A stretch of DNA of 64,000 nucleotides from Bizionia myxarmorum (GCF_008086205.1 NZ_VSKK01000001.1:558001-622000); one strand, 5' to 3'; shown: positions 53,562 through 63,225, counted from the stretch's first letter. Made by a program: numbers and translations. The notes: generated by a model from the letters alone, not told the origin.

Positions 53562-54473
53562 TTAATCCTGGACAATAACTTCTTTAGGATCTGCTTTTTC
53601 GTATTCTGGTTGAATGGTGACGTGGTTGATATTAAATTCGTCATGCAACACCTGTTCTATCGTTGTTAATAAGCTATCAAATTCGCTTACGGATATGTCT
53701 TCAAATAAATCTAAATGTGCCTCTAAATGCAACTCATCATCACTTAAATTCCAGATATGAACATGATGCATTTTTTTTACTTTCGGAATCTGATTTACTG
53801 TTTTAACAACTGTTTCGATATTGATATGATCTGGTGTAAAAAGCATAATCATTTTGGTGGATGTTTTTAGTAAATCCCAGCCAACCCAAATTAAATACAC
53901 GGCAATTAAAAAAGTTAGTAAACTATCTACCCAAAATAATTGGTAGTATTTCATAAGTAAACCACCTATTAAAACCGCAACGCTAGCCAGCATATCCGTT
54001 AGAAGATGCAAATAAGCTGATTGCATATTTAAATTCGATTTTGCGTCCTTTTTAAGTAATAAAACACTTAAACCGTTTCCTAAAATAGCAATAAAAGCTA
54101 ACCAAATTACCAGCGTAGAATCAATTACTTGCGGATTTAAAAAGCGTTTAAAGGCTTCAATAATTAGAATTACCGCAACAATAACAAGCGTGGACGCGTT
54201 TATAAACGCCGCTAGAATTTCGGCGCGTTTAAAACCAAACGTTCTACTTACCGAGGCTTTTTGCTTGGTTAATTTGGAAGCAACATAACTTATTATTAAG
54301 GTAATAACATCACTAAAATTATGCAAAGCATCACTTAACAAGGCCAAACTTCCTGATATTAAACCACCTATAACTTGCGCAATGGTAATTAGAATATTCA
54401 GAAAAATAGAAATGAGAAGTTTGCGACCTCTCAAATCTGGATGGGCGTGGTTATGTGCTTGCTGGTGCCCCAT
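53562..54473 (-). CDS. Cation diffusion facilitator (CzcD/ZitB type)
   Basis: 303 residues. A His-rich start (MGHQQAHNHAHPD), six membrane helices with the two metal-binding pairs LLSDALHNFSDV (helix 2) and HLLTDMLAS (helix 5), and a cytosolic C-terminal dimer domain (about 205-303) with MHHVHIWNLSDDELHLEAHL. It exports Zn2+ (and possibly Cd2+/Co2+) using the proton gradient. It begins immediately after the rpiB stop, a strongly coupled pair. Confidence 0.9.
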   Translation of the reverse strand: MGHQQAHNHAHPDLRGRKLLISIFLNILITIAQVIGGLISGSLALLSDALHNFSDVITLIISYVASKLTKQKASVSRTFGFKRAEILAAFINASTLVIVAVILIIEAFKRFLNPQVIDSTLVIWLAFIAILGNGLSVLLLKKDAKSNLNMQSAYLHLLTDMLASVAVLIGGLLMKYYQLFWVDSLLTFLIAVYLIWVGWDLLKTSTKMIMLFTPDHINIETVVKTVNQIPKVKKMHHVHIWNLSDDELHLEAHLDLFEDISVSEFDSLLTTIEQVLHDEFNINHVTIQPEYEKADPKEVIVQD

Positions 54474-54908
54474 TTAACAAGATGTCGAAATTTTTTCAAC
54501 TCTATTTTGATGTCTGCCACCTTCAAAAGCAGTTTCTAAAAACGTATCAACCATTGCTATGGCTTGCTGAACCGATGTATATCGTGCAGGAATACTCAAT
54601 ATATTGGCATTATTATGTTGCCTAGCCAAAGCGGTAATTTCGGTGGTCCAACATAATGCGGAACGCACAGCTTGATGTTTATTGGCCGTCATGTTGGCAC
54701 CATTTCCAGATCCGCAAATAATAATTCCGAAATCCGCTTTTTTACTTTCTACATCTTTAGCAACAGGATGTACAAAATCTGGATAATCTACACTGTCGTT
54801 GGAATCGGTTCCGTAGTTAGTAACTTGGTGACCTTTGCCTTCCAAATGTTTAATAATAGCAAATTTATAATCGGTTCCGGCGTGATCGTTTCCTATAGAT
54901 ATTTTCAT
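54474..54908 (-). CDS. rpiB: Ribose-5-phosphate isomerase B
   Basis: 144 residues. RpiB/LacAB family: GNDHAGTDYKFAIIKHLEGKGH at the N-terminus, catalytic Cys in GIIICGSGNGANMTANK and active-site His/Arg segment ARQHNNANILSIPARY. It interconverts ribose 5-phosphate and ribulose 5-phosphate. First gene of the minus-strand run with the cation exporter and the lipoprotein. Confidence 0.93.
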   Translation of the reverse strand: MKISIGNDHAGTDYKFAIIKHLEGKGHQVTNYGTDSNDSVDYPDFVHPVAKDVESKKADFGIIICGSGNGANMTANKHQAVRSALCWTTEITALARQHNNANILSIPARYTSVQQAIAMVDTFLETAFEGGRHQNRVEKISTSC

Positions 54909-55111
54909 TTTTTATAGCTTTTTGTATCTCGTTAAAGGTAAAAAAATAAAAGGATATCTATAGGTTTAGATAAGTACCATAAAATGGTTAATTTTTAAGG
55001 TTTCAAATTAGTAAATCCACCAAGGTTTTGCTTAATAAACCTACACAAAATATTAAAACCATATTATCCAAGTTTGCTAATCTTAAGAAATCAAACAATT
55101 ATTAAGTCCCA

Positions 55112-55336
55112 TTAAAATTGTGCTTTGTAAAAAATGTGGCTAGAAATATTTACACTAACTATTAAAGTTAAATCGCTTATTAAAACTTTACCATCTAGCG
55201 TACCTTCGCTATCAATAGATTGAGTTATTAACAATTGCTCAAATGCAACATCTGGTATCGTAGTATACTGCGATATGGCAAGTTGAATAACTAAAAAAAT
55301 AAGGACTGTTGAAATTAAAGTTTGACTTTTCTTCAT
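55112..55336 (-). pseudogene. Truncated N-terminus of an LRR-type surface protein
   Basis: 74 residues with a signal peptide (ending AISQYT) and then TIPDVAFEQLLITQSIDSEG-type text. IPD-x-x-FE-x-x-L-x-x-x-x-ID(S/T)EGTLDGKVL is the usual opening of long flavobacterial leucine-rich, T9SS-exported proteins; here it ends abruptly after ISDLTLIVSVNISS with no repeats. No open continuation is found downstream in any minus-strand frame. I read it as a decayed fragment of such a gene, though expression as a tiny secreted peptide cannot be excluded. The neighbouring gene at 56039 is an intact LRR protein of a different type. Confidence 0.45.
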
Positions 55337-56038
55337 TGTAAAATAGTTTAATAGATTCGTAAAAAGTATTATGCTATTTTAACTTGAAAAAGAAATTAGT
55401 GGAAAAGAGGATTCCAATGCTATAAATCTATAAAAATATAACTAATTGATTGCAAGTGTTTTAAAATTATTTTTAATAAATATTTAAGACTCTTAATAAG
55501 TACCCATTTTACACCTCATAACTTGTTCATAAGTGTTTATCAAATTCTAACAGGTAAATTTTTTAAAGTCAATTAATTTTTTCAAGCGAAAACTCAAAGC
55601 AATAAACCTAAAAAGTTAGCCCTTTTTTTTGGACAAGTTGTAAGACCAATTTTAAAGCTTTATAAACATAGAAATTGAAAATACTTGTCAGCTATTAACT
55701 ATTAATATCAGTTGTTAACAGTTGTTAATAGCTTTCAAAATTCACCTAAAAATGAACTCATTAAGAACATATAACATGTTAACTACGTATCAATAAATTG
55801 TAAACTACGTGTAATCAAAATTAAAATTGATAAAGTTATAGGCTCTATTAACACCCTATAATAACCATCATTATTTTTTTAAATTTTAAAAGAAAAAGAT
55901 GATTATATATATATATGTGGATAACTACTTCTGGATTCAATTTTCAAAAAATAAACTATTTAATTTTTAAATGTTAACCTTCCAATATATGATTCATTAA
56001 TAATAAACAATGAAAGATTAATTTAAAACATCTATATT
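55337..56038. other. Long AT-rich intergenic region, 702 nt
   Basis: No frame of interest. It contains an inverted repeat agctattaac / gttaatagct (55690-55699 and 55724-55733) enclosing two direct copies of agttgttaa, several runs of A and T, and a perfect DnaA-box 9-mer TGTGGATAA on the plus strand (55916-55924) preceded by an alternating AT tract. Probably promoter and decayed coding sequence between the LRR remnant and the LRR gene. Confidence 0.4.
55690..55733. repeat. Inverted repeat enclosing two direct repeats
   Basis: Arms of 10 bp (agctattaac / gttaatagct) around 24 nt that contain agttgttaac and agttgttaat. The arms are AT-rich and could be an operator or chance. Confidence 0.4.
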
Positions 56039-57307
56039 ATGAAATTAACACTATTTTTATTTTTAAGTTTATTTAGTATTATTATAAGCCAAAGCCAAAC
56101 GTTTAATGACGGTATTTTGGAGTATACCGTAACAGATGCTACTAATAATTTTGTTTCAGTAAAAAAATATAACAATAACTGTCCAACAAGTAATCTCGTA
56201 ATTCCAGAAAATGTCACGGACAATAGCATAACGTATACTATTACAAGTATTGCTGATTTTGGTTTTAGTAATTGTTCAAGTTTAACTAATGTATTACTAC
56301 CTAACGGAATTAATAGAATTGGAAGTGCGGCCTTTAGGAATTCTACAGCTCTTATAACTATTAATTTTCCTAGCTCGCTTACGTATATTGATGCCGAAGC
56401 ATTTTCTGGTTGTAGTAGTTTGACAAATTTAACGTTTCCATCAGGCTTAACTAATTTACAATCAAAAGCTTTTAAAGATTGTACTAGTTTGACTCAAATT
56501 ATGTTACCGGACAGTATTACTTATTTGGGCCTACAGGTTTTTATGGGATGTACAGACTTAACTACTGTAAATTTATCTAATGGTTTATCATCTATAAATG
56601 GAAGTGTATTTTATGGTTGTACTAGTTTAATAAATGTAACAATTCCTGATAATATTACGACAATAGGAACTTACGGATTTTATGGTTGTATAAACTTAAC
56701 TGATATTATTTTGCCTCCAAATCTTGATATTATAGCAGATGTTGCATTCTTTGGATGCACGAGTTTAAGTTCTATTAATTTTCCAGAGACGCTTACTAGT
56801 ATTGGTGTCCAATCTTTTTTTAACACTAATCTCAATTCCATTAGTATTCCTAGTAGTGTTACAACTATAAAATCTGAAGCATTTAAATCTTGCGATAATC
56901 TTACAAATGTTTCGGTAAACTGGAATAATCCACTCGCAATTGACGCTGATGTATTTGATAATGTTCCCATAAATACTATTCCGTTAACGGTGCCAGCAGG
57001 AACCATTCCAGATTATCAAGCGGCGCCTGTTTGGCAAGATTTTGAATCGTTTAACGAGTTAAGTATTTCGGATTTCGAATTAGCGGAAAGCATTAGTTTA
57101 TATCCAAATCCAACATCCGACATTTTAAGAATTGAATTAAACCAGATATCAGCACTTAAAAAAGTGCTAATTTATAATCATTTAGGACAAATAGTTTCAG
57201 AAGAAGATACCACTAAAATTGATGTTTCTAATTATTCTAAAGGTATGTATTTTGCTCAAATAGAAACAACTTTAGGGAAAAGTGTTAAGAAATTTATAGT
57301 GAAATAA
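56039..57307 (+). CDS. BspA-type leucine-rich repeat protein with T9SS sorting domain
   Basis: 422 residues. Signal peptide (1-18, IISQSQ), then about eleven LRR_5 units of ~23 residues with the pattern I-x-x-x-AF-x-x-C-x-x-L-x-x-(I/V)-x-(I/L)-P, from about 60 to 310, followed by a T9SS domain (SLYPNPTSDILRIEL to VKKFIVK). Such proteins are displayed on the cell surface or released and bind proteins or surfaces. Repeats are intact, with one short unit (SFFNTNLNSI). Monocistronic with its own terminator. Confidence 0.9.
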   Translation: MKLTLFLFLSLFSIIISQSQTFNDGILEYTVTDATNNFVSVKKYNNNCPTSNLVIPENVTDNSITYTITSIADFGFSNCSSLTNVLLPNGINRIGSAAFRNSTALITINFPSSLTYIDAEAFSGCSSLTNLTFPSGLTNLQSKAFKDCTSLTQIMLPDSITYLGLQVFMGCTDLTTVNLSNGLSSINGSVFYGCTSLINVTIPDNITTIGTYGFYGCINLTDIILPPNLDIIADVAFFGCTSLSSINFPETLTSIGVQSFFNTNLNSISIPSSVTTIKSEAFKSCDNLTNVSVNWNNPLAIDADVFDNVPINTIPLTVPAGTIPDYQAAPVWQDFESFNELSISDFELAESISLYPNPTSDILRIELNQISALKKVLIYNHLGQIVSEEDTTKIDVSNYSKGMYFAQIETTLGKSVKKFIVK

Positions 57308-57329
57308 AATAATAAAAATTACATATTAT

Positions 57330-57361
57330 AAAAAGGCTCACATGAATATGTGAGTCTTTTT
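57330..57361 (+). terminator. Terminator after the BspA-type gene
   Basis: aggctcacat pairs with atgtgagtct (one G-T) around gaat and is followed by T. Confidence 0.8.
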
Positions 57362-57406
57362 ACGTTAACGTAATATTAAAGAAACACGCATTTAATATTA
57401 AAAACG

Positions 57407-57414
57407 TAGCTTTG
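57407..57414 (+). promoter_or_regulatory. -7 box TAGCTTTG, possible rnr promoter
   Basis: TAnnTTTG match 138 nt before the rnr ATG. If used, rnr would have an unusually long leader. Confidence 0.3.
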
Positions 57415-57552
57415 TATGAAATTTAATACTTCTAATAACCTGATCACTACTATTAATTGCTGTGATTCTGTTAAACTCTTCTCTAAAAGTATTAAATTTA
57501 TAAAACTATAAAATTCCTTATTTCAAAGGAATGAAATGATTACAAGTAATAC

Positions 57553-59784
57553 ATGACAAGAAAGAAAACACGGAAACCATCACATAACAAGATTTCCAAC
57601 CTTACAGATACTATTTTAAGTATTTTAAAAAAAGACCGCAACCAAGCATTTAATTACAAACAAATAGCGTCAAAATTAGGCGTAAATGATGCCAGCAGTC
57701 GCAATCAAATTATTAAAAAACTTCAAGAACTTAAAGTTAAACAAGAAGTAGAAGAAGTAGAACGTGGCAAATTTAAAGCCCTTGTTTCTACAGAATATCA
57801 TACGGGTCGCGTAGATATGGCTTCTAGAGGATCAGGCTATATTATTAGCGATGATTTTGAAGACGATATATACATTGCCTCCAATAATATGAATAAAGCG
57901 CTTCACGGGGATGAGGTAGAGTTTTATGCCTATAAACGCCTTAAACAGGGAAAACGTGAAGGCGAAATTACTCAAATTATCAAACGCGCTAAATCTGACT
58001 ATGTTGGCGTTATTCAATTGCATAATAATTATGCTTTTGTAGTGGCAGATAGTAATAAAATGTACACCGATATTTTTGTGCCTATTAATAAAACCATGAA
58101 TGCCAAAGATGGCGATAAAGTATTGGTTTCATTAGAGGAATGGCCAGAAAAGGCGGATTCGCCAAACGGAAAAATTATTGAAGTTCTTGGAAGACCTGGA
58201 GAACACAATACCGAAATTCATGCTATTTTAGCCGAATATGGTTTGCCATTAGAATTTCCGAAGGAAGTAGAAGATTTTGCTAATAAAATTGATACCGCTA
58301 TTACCCAAGAAGAAATTGCTAAACGTCGGGATATGCGTAAGGATTTAACCTTTACTATTGATCCAAAAGATGCCAAGGATTTTGATGATGCTTTATCTTT
58401 TGAAGTTTTAGATAACGGTTTATACGAAATAGGAATTCACATTGCCGATGTTTCGCATTACCTGCAACCTGGAACTATTTTAGATGAAGAAGCTTACGAA
58501 CGGGCCACTTCGGTTTATTTAGTAGATCGTGTGGTGCCTATGCTACCTGAAGTTTTATCAAATAATGCCTGTTCATTACGTCCAAATGAAGAAAAATACA
58601 CCTTTTCGGCCGTTTTTAAAATGAACGAGAAAGCGGAAGTCGTAGATGAATGGTTTGGTAGAACGGTTACGTATAGTGATGCGCGTTTTGCTTATGAAGA
58701 AGCGCAAGCTATTATTGAAGAAAATGCAGATTTAAACATGTCATCTAACACCGTTGATATGTCTAAAATTGATACAACCATTCCTGCTGAAGTCGCTATT
58801 TCGGGAAAACAATATAATACCACTCCAGAAATTGCTTTTGCCACTTTAAAGATGGATGCTTTTGCAAAAAAAATGCGTTCTAAACGAATGAGTTCAGGCG
58901 CTATTTCCTTTGATAAAGTAGAAGTGAAATTTGATTTAGATAAAGATGCAAATCCAATTGGCGTTTTCTTTAAATCGTCCAAGGACGCTAATAAAATGAT
59001 TGAAGAATTCATGTTATTAGCCAACCGAAAAGTTTCAGAATTTGTTGGAAAGCAGAAAAAAACCTTTATTTATCGGGTTCATGATGAACCAGATGATAGT
59101 AAATTAGAGGCACTTCAAAATGTCGTTAGCCGCTTTGGTTATAAATTAAATTTGAAAGATAAAAAATCTGTTTCGTCTTCATTAAATAATTTATTAAGTG
59201 AAGTAGTCGGTAAAAAAGAACAAAATTTGGTAGATACTTTAACCATACGAACTATGAGTAAAGCCGAATATACCACACATAATATTGGTCATTACGGACT
59301 AGCTTTTGACTATTACAGCCACTTTACATCACCAATTCGTCGTTATCCAGATATTATGGCGCATCGTTTATTACAAATGTATTTGGATGGTGAAAAATCT
59401 GCTAATGCCGATATCTACGAAGAAAAGTGTAACCATTCCAGTAATATGGAAAATCTAGCAACGAAAGCGGAACGTGATTCTATTAAATACATGCAAATTC
59501 GTTTTATGGAAGATCATAAAAATGAAGATTTTGTAGGTGTTATTTCTGGCGTTACAGATTGGGGACTTTATATAGAAATCATTGAAAATAAATGTGAAGG
59601 TATGGTAAGTGTTCGCGATATGAAAGACGACCATTATCAATTTGATCAAGATCATTATGCTTTAATTGGGAATAAGAATAAAATTATGTACCAATTGGGT
59701 GATGAGGTTATTGTTAAAGTAAAAAACACGGATTTAGTTAAAAAACACCTTGATTTCTATTTAGTAGGAAAAAATGAGGCCTAG
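57553..59784 (+). CDS. rnr: Ribonuclease R
   Basis: 743 residues. A winged-helix N-terminus (about 15-75, KDRNQAFNYKQIASKLGVNDAS), cold-shock domains (about 85-230), the RNB catalytic domain (about 260-590) with FTIDPKDAKDFDDALSF carrying the metal-binding Asp residues, and a C-terminal S1 domain (about 645-730). It degrades structured RNA 3' to 5'. No Lys-rich tail beyond the S1 domain. The start ATG gives the basic opening MTRKKTRKPSHNK. Confidence 0.95.
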   Translation: MTRKKTRKPSHNKISNLTDTILSILKKDRNQAFNYKQIASKLGVNDASSRNQIIKKLQELKVKQEVEEVERGKFKALVSTEYHTGRVDMASRGSGYIISDDFEDDIYIASNNMNKALHGDEVEFYAYKRLKQGKREGEITQIIKRAKSDYVGVIQLHNNYAFVVADSNKMYTDIFVPINKTMNAKDGDKVLVSLEEWPEKADSPNGKIIEVLGRPGEHNTEIHAILAEYGLPLEFPKEVEDFANKIDTAITQEEIAKRRDMRKDLTFTIDPKDAKDFDDALSFEVLDNGLYEIGIHIADVSHYLQPGTILDEEAYERATSVYLVDRVVPMLPEVLSNNACSLRPNEEKYTFSAVFKMNEKAEVVDEWFGRTVTYSDARFAYEEAQAIIEENADLNMSSNTVDMSKIDTTIPAEVAISGKQYNTTPEIAFATLKMDAFAKKMRSKRMSSGAISFDKVEVKFDLDKDANPIGVFFKSSKDANKMIEEFMLLANRKVSEFVGKQKKTFIYRVHDEPDDSKLEALQNVVSRFGYKLNLKDKKSVSSSLNNLLSEVVGKKEQNLVDTLTIRTMSKAEYTTHNIGHYGLAFDYYSHFTSPIRRYPDIMAHRLLQMYLDGEKSANADIYEEKCNHSSNMENLATKAERDSIKYMQIRFMEDHKNEDFVGVISGVTDWGLYIEIIENKCEGMVSVRDMKDDHYQFDQDHYALIGNKNKIMYQLGDEVIVKVKNTDLVKKHLDFYLVGKNEA

Positions 59785-59827
59785 TTTTTTATTTAATCTA
59801 GTAAATAATTTCACAATTTTAAATGAC

Positions 59828-60502
59828 ATGAGAAAGTTTCTTTTTGCACTCATTTTATGTGCATGTATATCTGTAAGTCAAGCGCAAACAGAAAGATCGC
59901 TTGGCGATTTTAATGAAATAAAAGTTTACGATAGGATAGAAGTAGCCTTAATAAAATCGGATGAAACTAAAGTAATTATCCAAGGTCGGAATTCGGAAGA
60001 TGTTATTATTGATAACAAAAACGGAAAACTAAAAATTAAAATGTCGCTTAAAAAATCTTTTGATGGCGCTTTAACTACGGTTGAAATTTACTACAAACAA
60101 ATTGATAAAATTGATGTCAACGAAGGTTCCTTTGTTGGTTCCAACGAGATTTTTAATCAGTTTGAATTAAAACTGGATGCCCAAGAAGGCGGTAGTATTA
60201 AGGTACTAGTAGACAACATGACTTTTTTAGAAGTTAAAGCCGCAACTGGTGGTGTTGTGCGTGTATCGGGAGCCACCAAAAATCAAAAAATTGATTTAAA
60301 TACGGGTGGATCATTTTTGGGTAAAGAATTAGAAAGTGAAACCGCTAAAGTTACTATTCGAGCAGCTGGTGAAGCAGATATAAAAGCTTCAGAAGAAGTG
60401 GATGCAAAAGTACGTGCTGGCGGAACTGTTTACATATATGGAAATCCGAAATCTGTTAAAGAAGACACCGTTTTTGGTGGAAAGATAATTCGTAAGGATT
60501 AA
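59828..60502 (+). CDS. DUF2807 (putative auto-transporter adhesin, GIN) domain protein
   Basis: 224 residues from the ATG at 59828, giving signal MRKFLFALILCACISVSQAQ; the frame upstream to 59774 overlaps rnr and is not signal-like. The mature part shows the DUF2807 pattern of repeated short strands: FNEIKVYDRIEVALIKSDE, LEVKAATGGVVRVSG, DLNTGGSFLGKELES, VDAKVRAGGTVYIYGNP, giving a beta-helix-like fold. Such proteins are abundant in Bacteroidota envelopes; function unknown. Confidence 0.85.
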   Translation: MRKFLFALILCACISVSQAQTERSLGDFNEIKVYDRIEVALIKSDETKVIIQGRNSEDVIIDNKNGKLKIKMSLKKSFDGALTTVEIYYKQIDKIDVNEGSFVGSNEIFNQFELKLDAQEGGSIKVLVDNMTFLEVKAATGGVVRVSGATKNQKIDLNTGGSFLGKELESETAKVTIRAAGEADIKASEEVDAKVRAGGTVYIYGNPKSVKEDTVFGGKIIRKD

Positions 60503-60517
60503 TACATAGGATTTTCA

Positions 60518-60525
60518 TAAATTTG
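60518..60525 (+). promoter_or_regulatory. -7 box TAAATTTG of the LysE-family gene
   Basis: TAnnTTTG match 23 nt before the ATG at 60549. Confidence 0.45.
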
Positions 60526-60548
60526 TAGAAATAGCTTTTAAATAATTT

Positions 60549-61235
60549 ATGATTGACGATATTTTAACGGCCATTCCCTTCGGAATAATATTATCCTTTA
60601 CCATTGGACCTGTGTTTTTCGTTCTTCTAGAAACCAGCGCCACTAAAGGATTTAAGAGCGCGTTAATTTTCGACTTTGGCGTTATTGTAGCCGATATGTT
60701 ATTTATAGTGGTTGCCTATTATAGTACCACGAAATTATTGGATAAAATTAAAGATGATCCTAATTTCTTGGTTTTTGGTGGCGTCCTTTTGGCGGTTTAT
60801 GGATTTATATCTTTTATAAAAACCTCCAAATCATTTCGGGTTATTGTTCGGGAATTTCACACCGTGGAAATTAAAAAGAACTTCGGAAAACTCTTTATTA
60901 AAGGCTTTTTACTTAATTTTATTAATATTGGCGTTTTGCTGGGTTGGTTGGGTTTCATAGTTATTGGCAACTCATTAACTGAAAATAATCAAGGGCTTTT
61001 TATATTTTTAGGAACCATTTTAGCCGTATATTTTCTAGTAGATCTTCTTAAAATTTTGGCTGCTAAAACACTTAAAAACAAACTTACACCAAGGCTTATT
61101 TTTAAAACTAAAAAAATTGTCTCTTTGGTAATTATGGGATTTGGTATTTTACTACTTTTACAAGCCTTTTTCCCTAGAGAAAAGGAAATTTTAAAAGAGA
61201 AACTTCAAAATATTGAACTGTTTAAATCTGAATAA
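60549..61235 (+). CDS. LysE/RhtB-family exporter
   Basis: 228 residues with six hydrophobic segments. N-terminal ILTAIPFGIILSFTIGPVFFVLLETSATKG is the LysE signature (helix 1 with the GP-x-x-x-x-V/L pattern). It exports amino acids or related solutes by proton exchange; substrate unknown. A long-looped inverted repeat agacctca / tgaggtct (61304-61344) lies downstream but has no T run, so termination there is doubtful. Confidence 0.85.
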   Translation: MIDDILTAIPFGIILSFTIGPVFFVLLETSATKGFKSALIFDFGVIVADMLFIVVAYYSTTKLLDKIKDDPNFLVFGGVLLAVYGFISFIKTSKSFRVIVREFHTVEIKKNFGKLFIKGFLLNFINIGVLLGWLGFIVIGNSLTENNQGLFIFLGTILAVYFLVDLLKILAAKTLKNKLTPRLIFKTKKIVSLVIMGFGILLLLQAFFPREKEILKEKLQNIELFKSE

Positions 61236-61454
61236 TTTTTAGTGGCCTACTTATAATAGTCCAACTAACAATTCTTAAGAAATGGATTTCTTCGCATACT
61301 AAAAGACCTCAAAGTCCAATATCTCTATTAGAATTATGAGGTCTGATTAATTCAAAAAAATTATAATTGCAATTATAAAAAGGCGGTGCTTAAATACCTA
61401 ATGGCTTTTCTAATTTTAAAATAGAAGACTTTTTAAATGTGTATTTAGACCAAT

Positions 61455-61991
61455 TTAAATCCTTTCAAGTGTCATTTTAATTATAATATTCATACTTTCT
61501 AGCATAGGGTTTGGAGTACCTGTATTCATATCTTTAACATTAGCACTTAAATAGAGCACATTTCCTTCTAGTTTATCAATATAATATTTAATAGTAGTGC
61601 CATTTTCATTGTGTATTAGTAATTCACTTCCGTTCAGTTCCCAAGTACCTTGTCCAAACATATCACTGCCTTCAAAACTTTGGGTTTGCGGTGTACCCAT
61701 TACAGTTAAGTCCATCTCTAAAGAAATGTTACCAGTAACAGAGGTAAAGGTATTGTCCTGTTGAAAATTTAGTCTATTATTTTCATCTATTTCTACAAAA
61801 CTTCCCGAATATTGTATTGGTACAGACATGCCTCCTAAATTAACATTAGTAGAACCTGCTGGAATATAACCTTCTTTTAAGGTCCATGAACCAGTTATAT
61901 TGATTGGCGGATTATCACTATCATCGTCAGAAGAACAGGAGACATTTGTCCCGATTAAAAAACAAATTAAAACGAATTTAAGGATTTTCAT
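61455..61991 (-). CDS. Lipocalin-like hypothetical lipoprotein
   Basis: 178 residues. MKILKFVLICFLIGTNVSC is a lipoprotein signal (Cys19), followed by a Ser/Asp-rich spacer SSDDDSDN. The mature part starts ITGSWTLKEGYIPAG and shows GTWELNGSELLIHNENGTTIKYYIDKLEG, the strand pattern of lipocalin-like domains in Bacteroidota lipoproteins. Role unknown. Stands alone. Confidence 0.7.
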   Translation of the reverse strand: MKILKFVLICFLIGTNVSCSSDDDSDNPPINITGSWTLKEGYIPAGSTNVNLGGMSVPIQYSGSFVEIDENNRLNFQQDNTFTSVTGNISLEMDLTVMGTPQTQSFEGSDMFGQGTWELNGSELLIHNENGTTIKYYIDKLEGNVLYLSANVKDMNTGTPNPMLESMNIIIKMTLERI

Positions 61992-62401
61992 ACATGTATT
62001 TTTTTAGAGATTTATACTAAATTATAGTGTAAAGGTTAATGTACAGTACGTTGTAAGGTTAACAAATTTAGATCTTAAAAAGTTTTAATTTAAGAAATAT
62101 AACAATTTATTCAAAAATGGAATTTTTTGAAAGTTTTTTATACTAATCATGCAAGTTTGTACAACGTAAGCTAGTCGATTCAAAAAATGCAGTTCAGTTA
62201 ATTTTAAAACCAATCGTTTGCAAATTATTGAAGTTGGTAATACCTAGAAATTTAAATTTAAAAATAAACTAAATAGAAGTTTCTTACCTATAAAATTTCT
62301 ATAATAACACGTAATAATCTCTATTTTGGTGCAAATTGGAAAAGTGAAACACCAACGTAATTACTAAATGCATTTACATGTTTTCAATGTCAGTTGGCCT
62401 G

Positions 62402-62417
62402 CCTGCCGTTAGGCAGG
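62402..62417. repeat. GC-rich short inverted repeat
   Basis: cctgcc / ggcagg around gtta, in an otherwise AT-rich gap; of the type scattered between genes in flavobacterial chromosomes, from recollection. Confidence 0.4.
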
Positions 62418-62468
62418 AGTGAAAGGGCGTATTTCAGCCATTTTGTATCGCGAACTTGTATCTAGAAC

Positions 62469-62499
62469 AAAAAAAAACCTCCAACGTACGTTGAAGGTT
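62469..62499 (-). terminator. Terminator after tRNA-Cys
   Basis: aacctccaacgt pairs with acgttgaaggtt (one mismatch); minus strand runs into T (plus A at 62469-62477). Confidence 0.75.
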
Positions 62500-62504
62500 C
62501 TTGG

Positions 62505-62575
62505 AGGTGTCGAGCGGATTCGAACCGCTGTAGCAGCTTTTGCAGAGCTGAGCCTAGCCACTCGGCCACGACACC
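62505..62575 (-). tRNA. tRNA-Cys (GCA)
   Basis: 71 nt. Acceptor GGTGTCG/CGACACC, D-arm GCCGAGTGGCTAGGC, anticodon loop CTGCAAA (GCA) in a CAGCT/AGCTG stem, T-arm AGCGG-TTCGAAT-CCGCT, discriminator T as expected for tRNA-Cys; CCA not encoded. Confidence 0.95.
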
Positions 62576-62647
62576 CAATTCCTTTAAATAAAAGGAGTCT
62601 CTTTTTTAAGAGAGCACAAATGTAAAAAAAATATAACTACTTCGCTA

Positions 62648-63016
62648 CTACTTTTGCTTTTTTCGCTTTTCCTGCATTTTTATCGTCACCATTTCCACAT
62701 CACCGCCAATTGGAGGATTCATTTTACTCACCCAAACAGTTGCTTTTGTAACCATTGTATCTTCATTAAAAATACGATTCAAAATACGTTTGGCAACCGT
62801 TTCTAATAAATAAGAAGGTTTCGCCATTTCTTCGCGCACTATTCTATTTAAAAACACATAATCCACAGTATCATTTAGTGAATCAGATTTTGCTGATGCT
62901 TGTAAATTAGCTTTGATCTCTAAATCCACACGATAATCACTACCAATTTTAGTTTCTTCTTTTAAGCAACCATGATTGGCAAATACCCGAATATTTTCAA
63001 CTTTGATAGTTCCCAT
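62648..63016 (-). CDS. folB: Dihydroneopterin aldolase
   Basis: 122 residues. FolB features: KVENIRVFANHGCLKEETKIG at the N-terminus, DTVDYVFLNRIVREEM, SYLLETVAKRILNRIF and the catalytic-Lys region ATVWVSKMNPPIGGDV. It converts dihydroneopterin to the hydroxymethyl pterin in folate synthesis. Starts at the last base of the zinc-ribbon gene's stop codon (TAATG arrangement), so the two are coupled. Confidence 0.93.
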   Translation of the reverse strand: MGTIKVENIRVFANHGCLKEETKIGSDYRVDLEIKANLQASAKSDSLNDTVDYVFLNRIVREEMAKPSYLLETVAKRILNRIFNEDTMVTKATVWVSKMNPPIGGDVEMVTIKMQEKRKKQK

Positions 63017-63225
63017 TAGCTTGTAAAGAAATCAAAAACATTACTTAATCCACTGGTTTTAGTTTTGTAAAACTCCGTATACGTGCAGCGTGCGCACGTT
63101 ACAGAGGTAAATTTTTTATTTTGAATATCAAAAATTTTAGAGAAAGTACCACCTGTTGCGCGCATTTCACTTACTTGATAGTTTTTATGGTCGCATTTAG
63201 GACAGGAATAATTAAGTTGTTTCAT
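63016..63225 (-). CDS. Small zinc-ribbon protein
   Basis: 69 residues. Two Cys pairs, SCPKCDHK (near the start) and TCARCTYTEF (about residue 44-50), form a zinc ribbon, like the putative nucleic-acid-binding Zn-ribbon proteins. Role unknown. Overlaps folB by 1 nt. Confidence 0.8.
   Translation of the reverse strand: MKQLNYSCPKCDHKNYQVSEMRATGGTFSKIFDIQNKKFTSVTCARCTYTEFYKTKTSGLSNVFDFFTS

Larger units (their letters stand above)
61992..62504. other. Intergenic region, 513 nt
   Basis: AT-rich. No frame of interest. A GC-rich hairpin cctgcc-gtta-ggcagg (62402-62417) resembles short dispersed repeats in this phylum. The tRNA-Cys terminator closes the region. Confidence 0.5.

Noticed and set aside
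55337-56038. Possible replication origin: AT-rich gap, perfect DnaA box TGTGGATAA at 55916-55924, inverted repeats
   Set aside because: Only one good box; by base composition roughly one perfect copy is expected by chance in the window. No dnaA, dnaN or clear strand switch of genes here.
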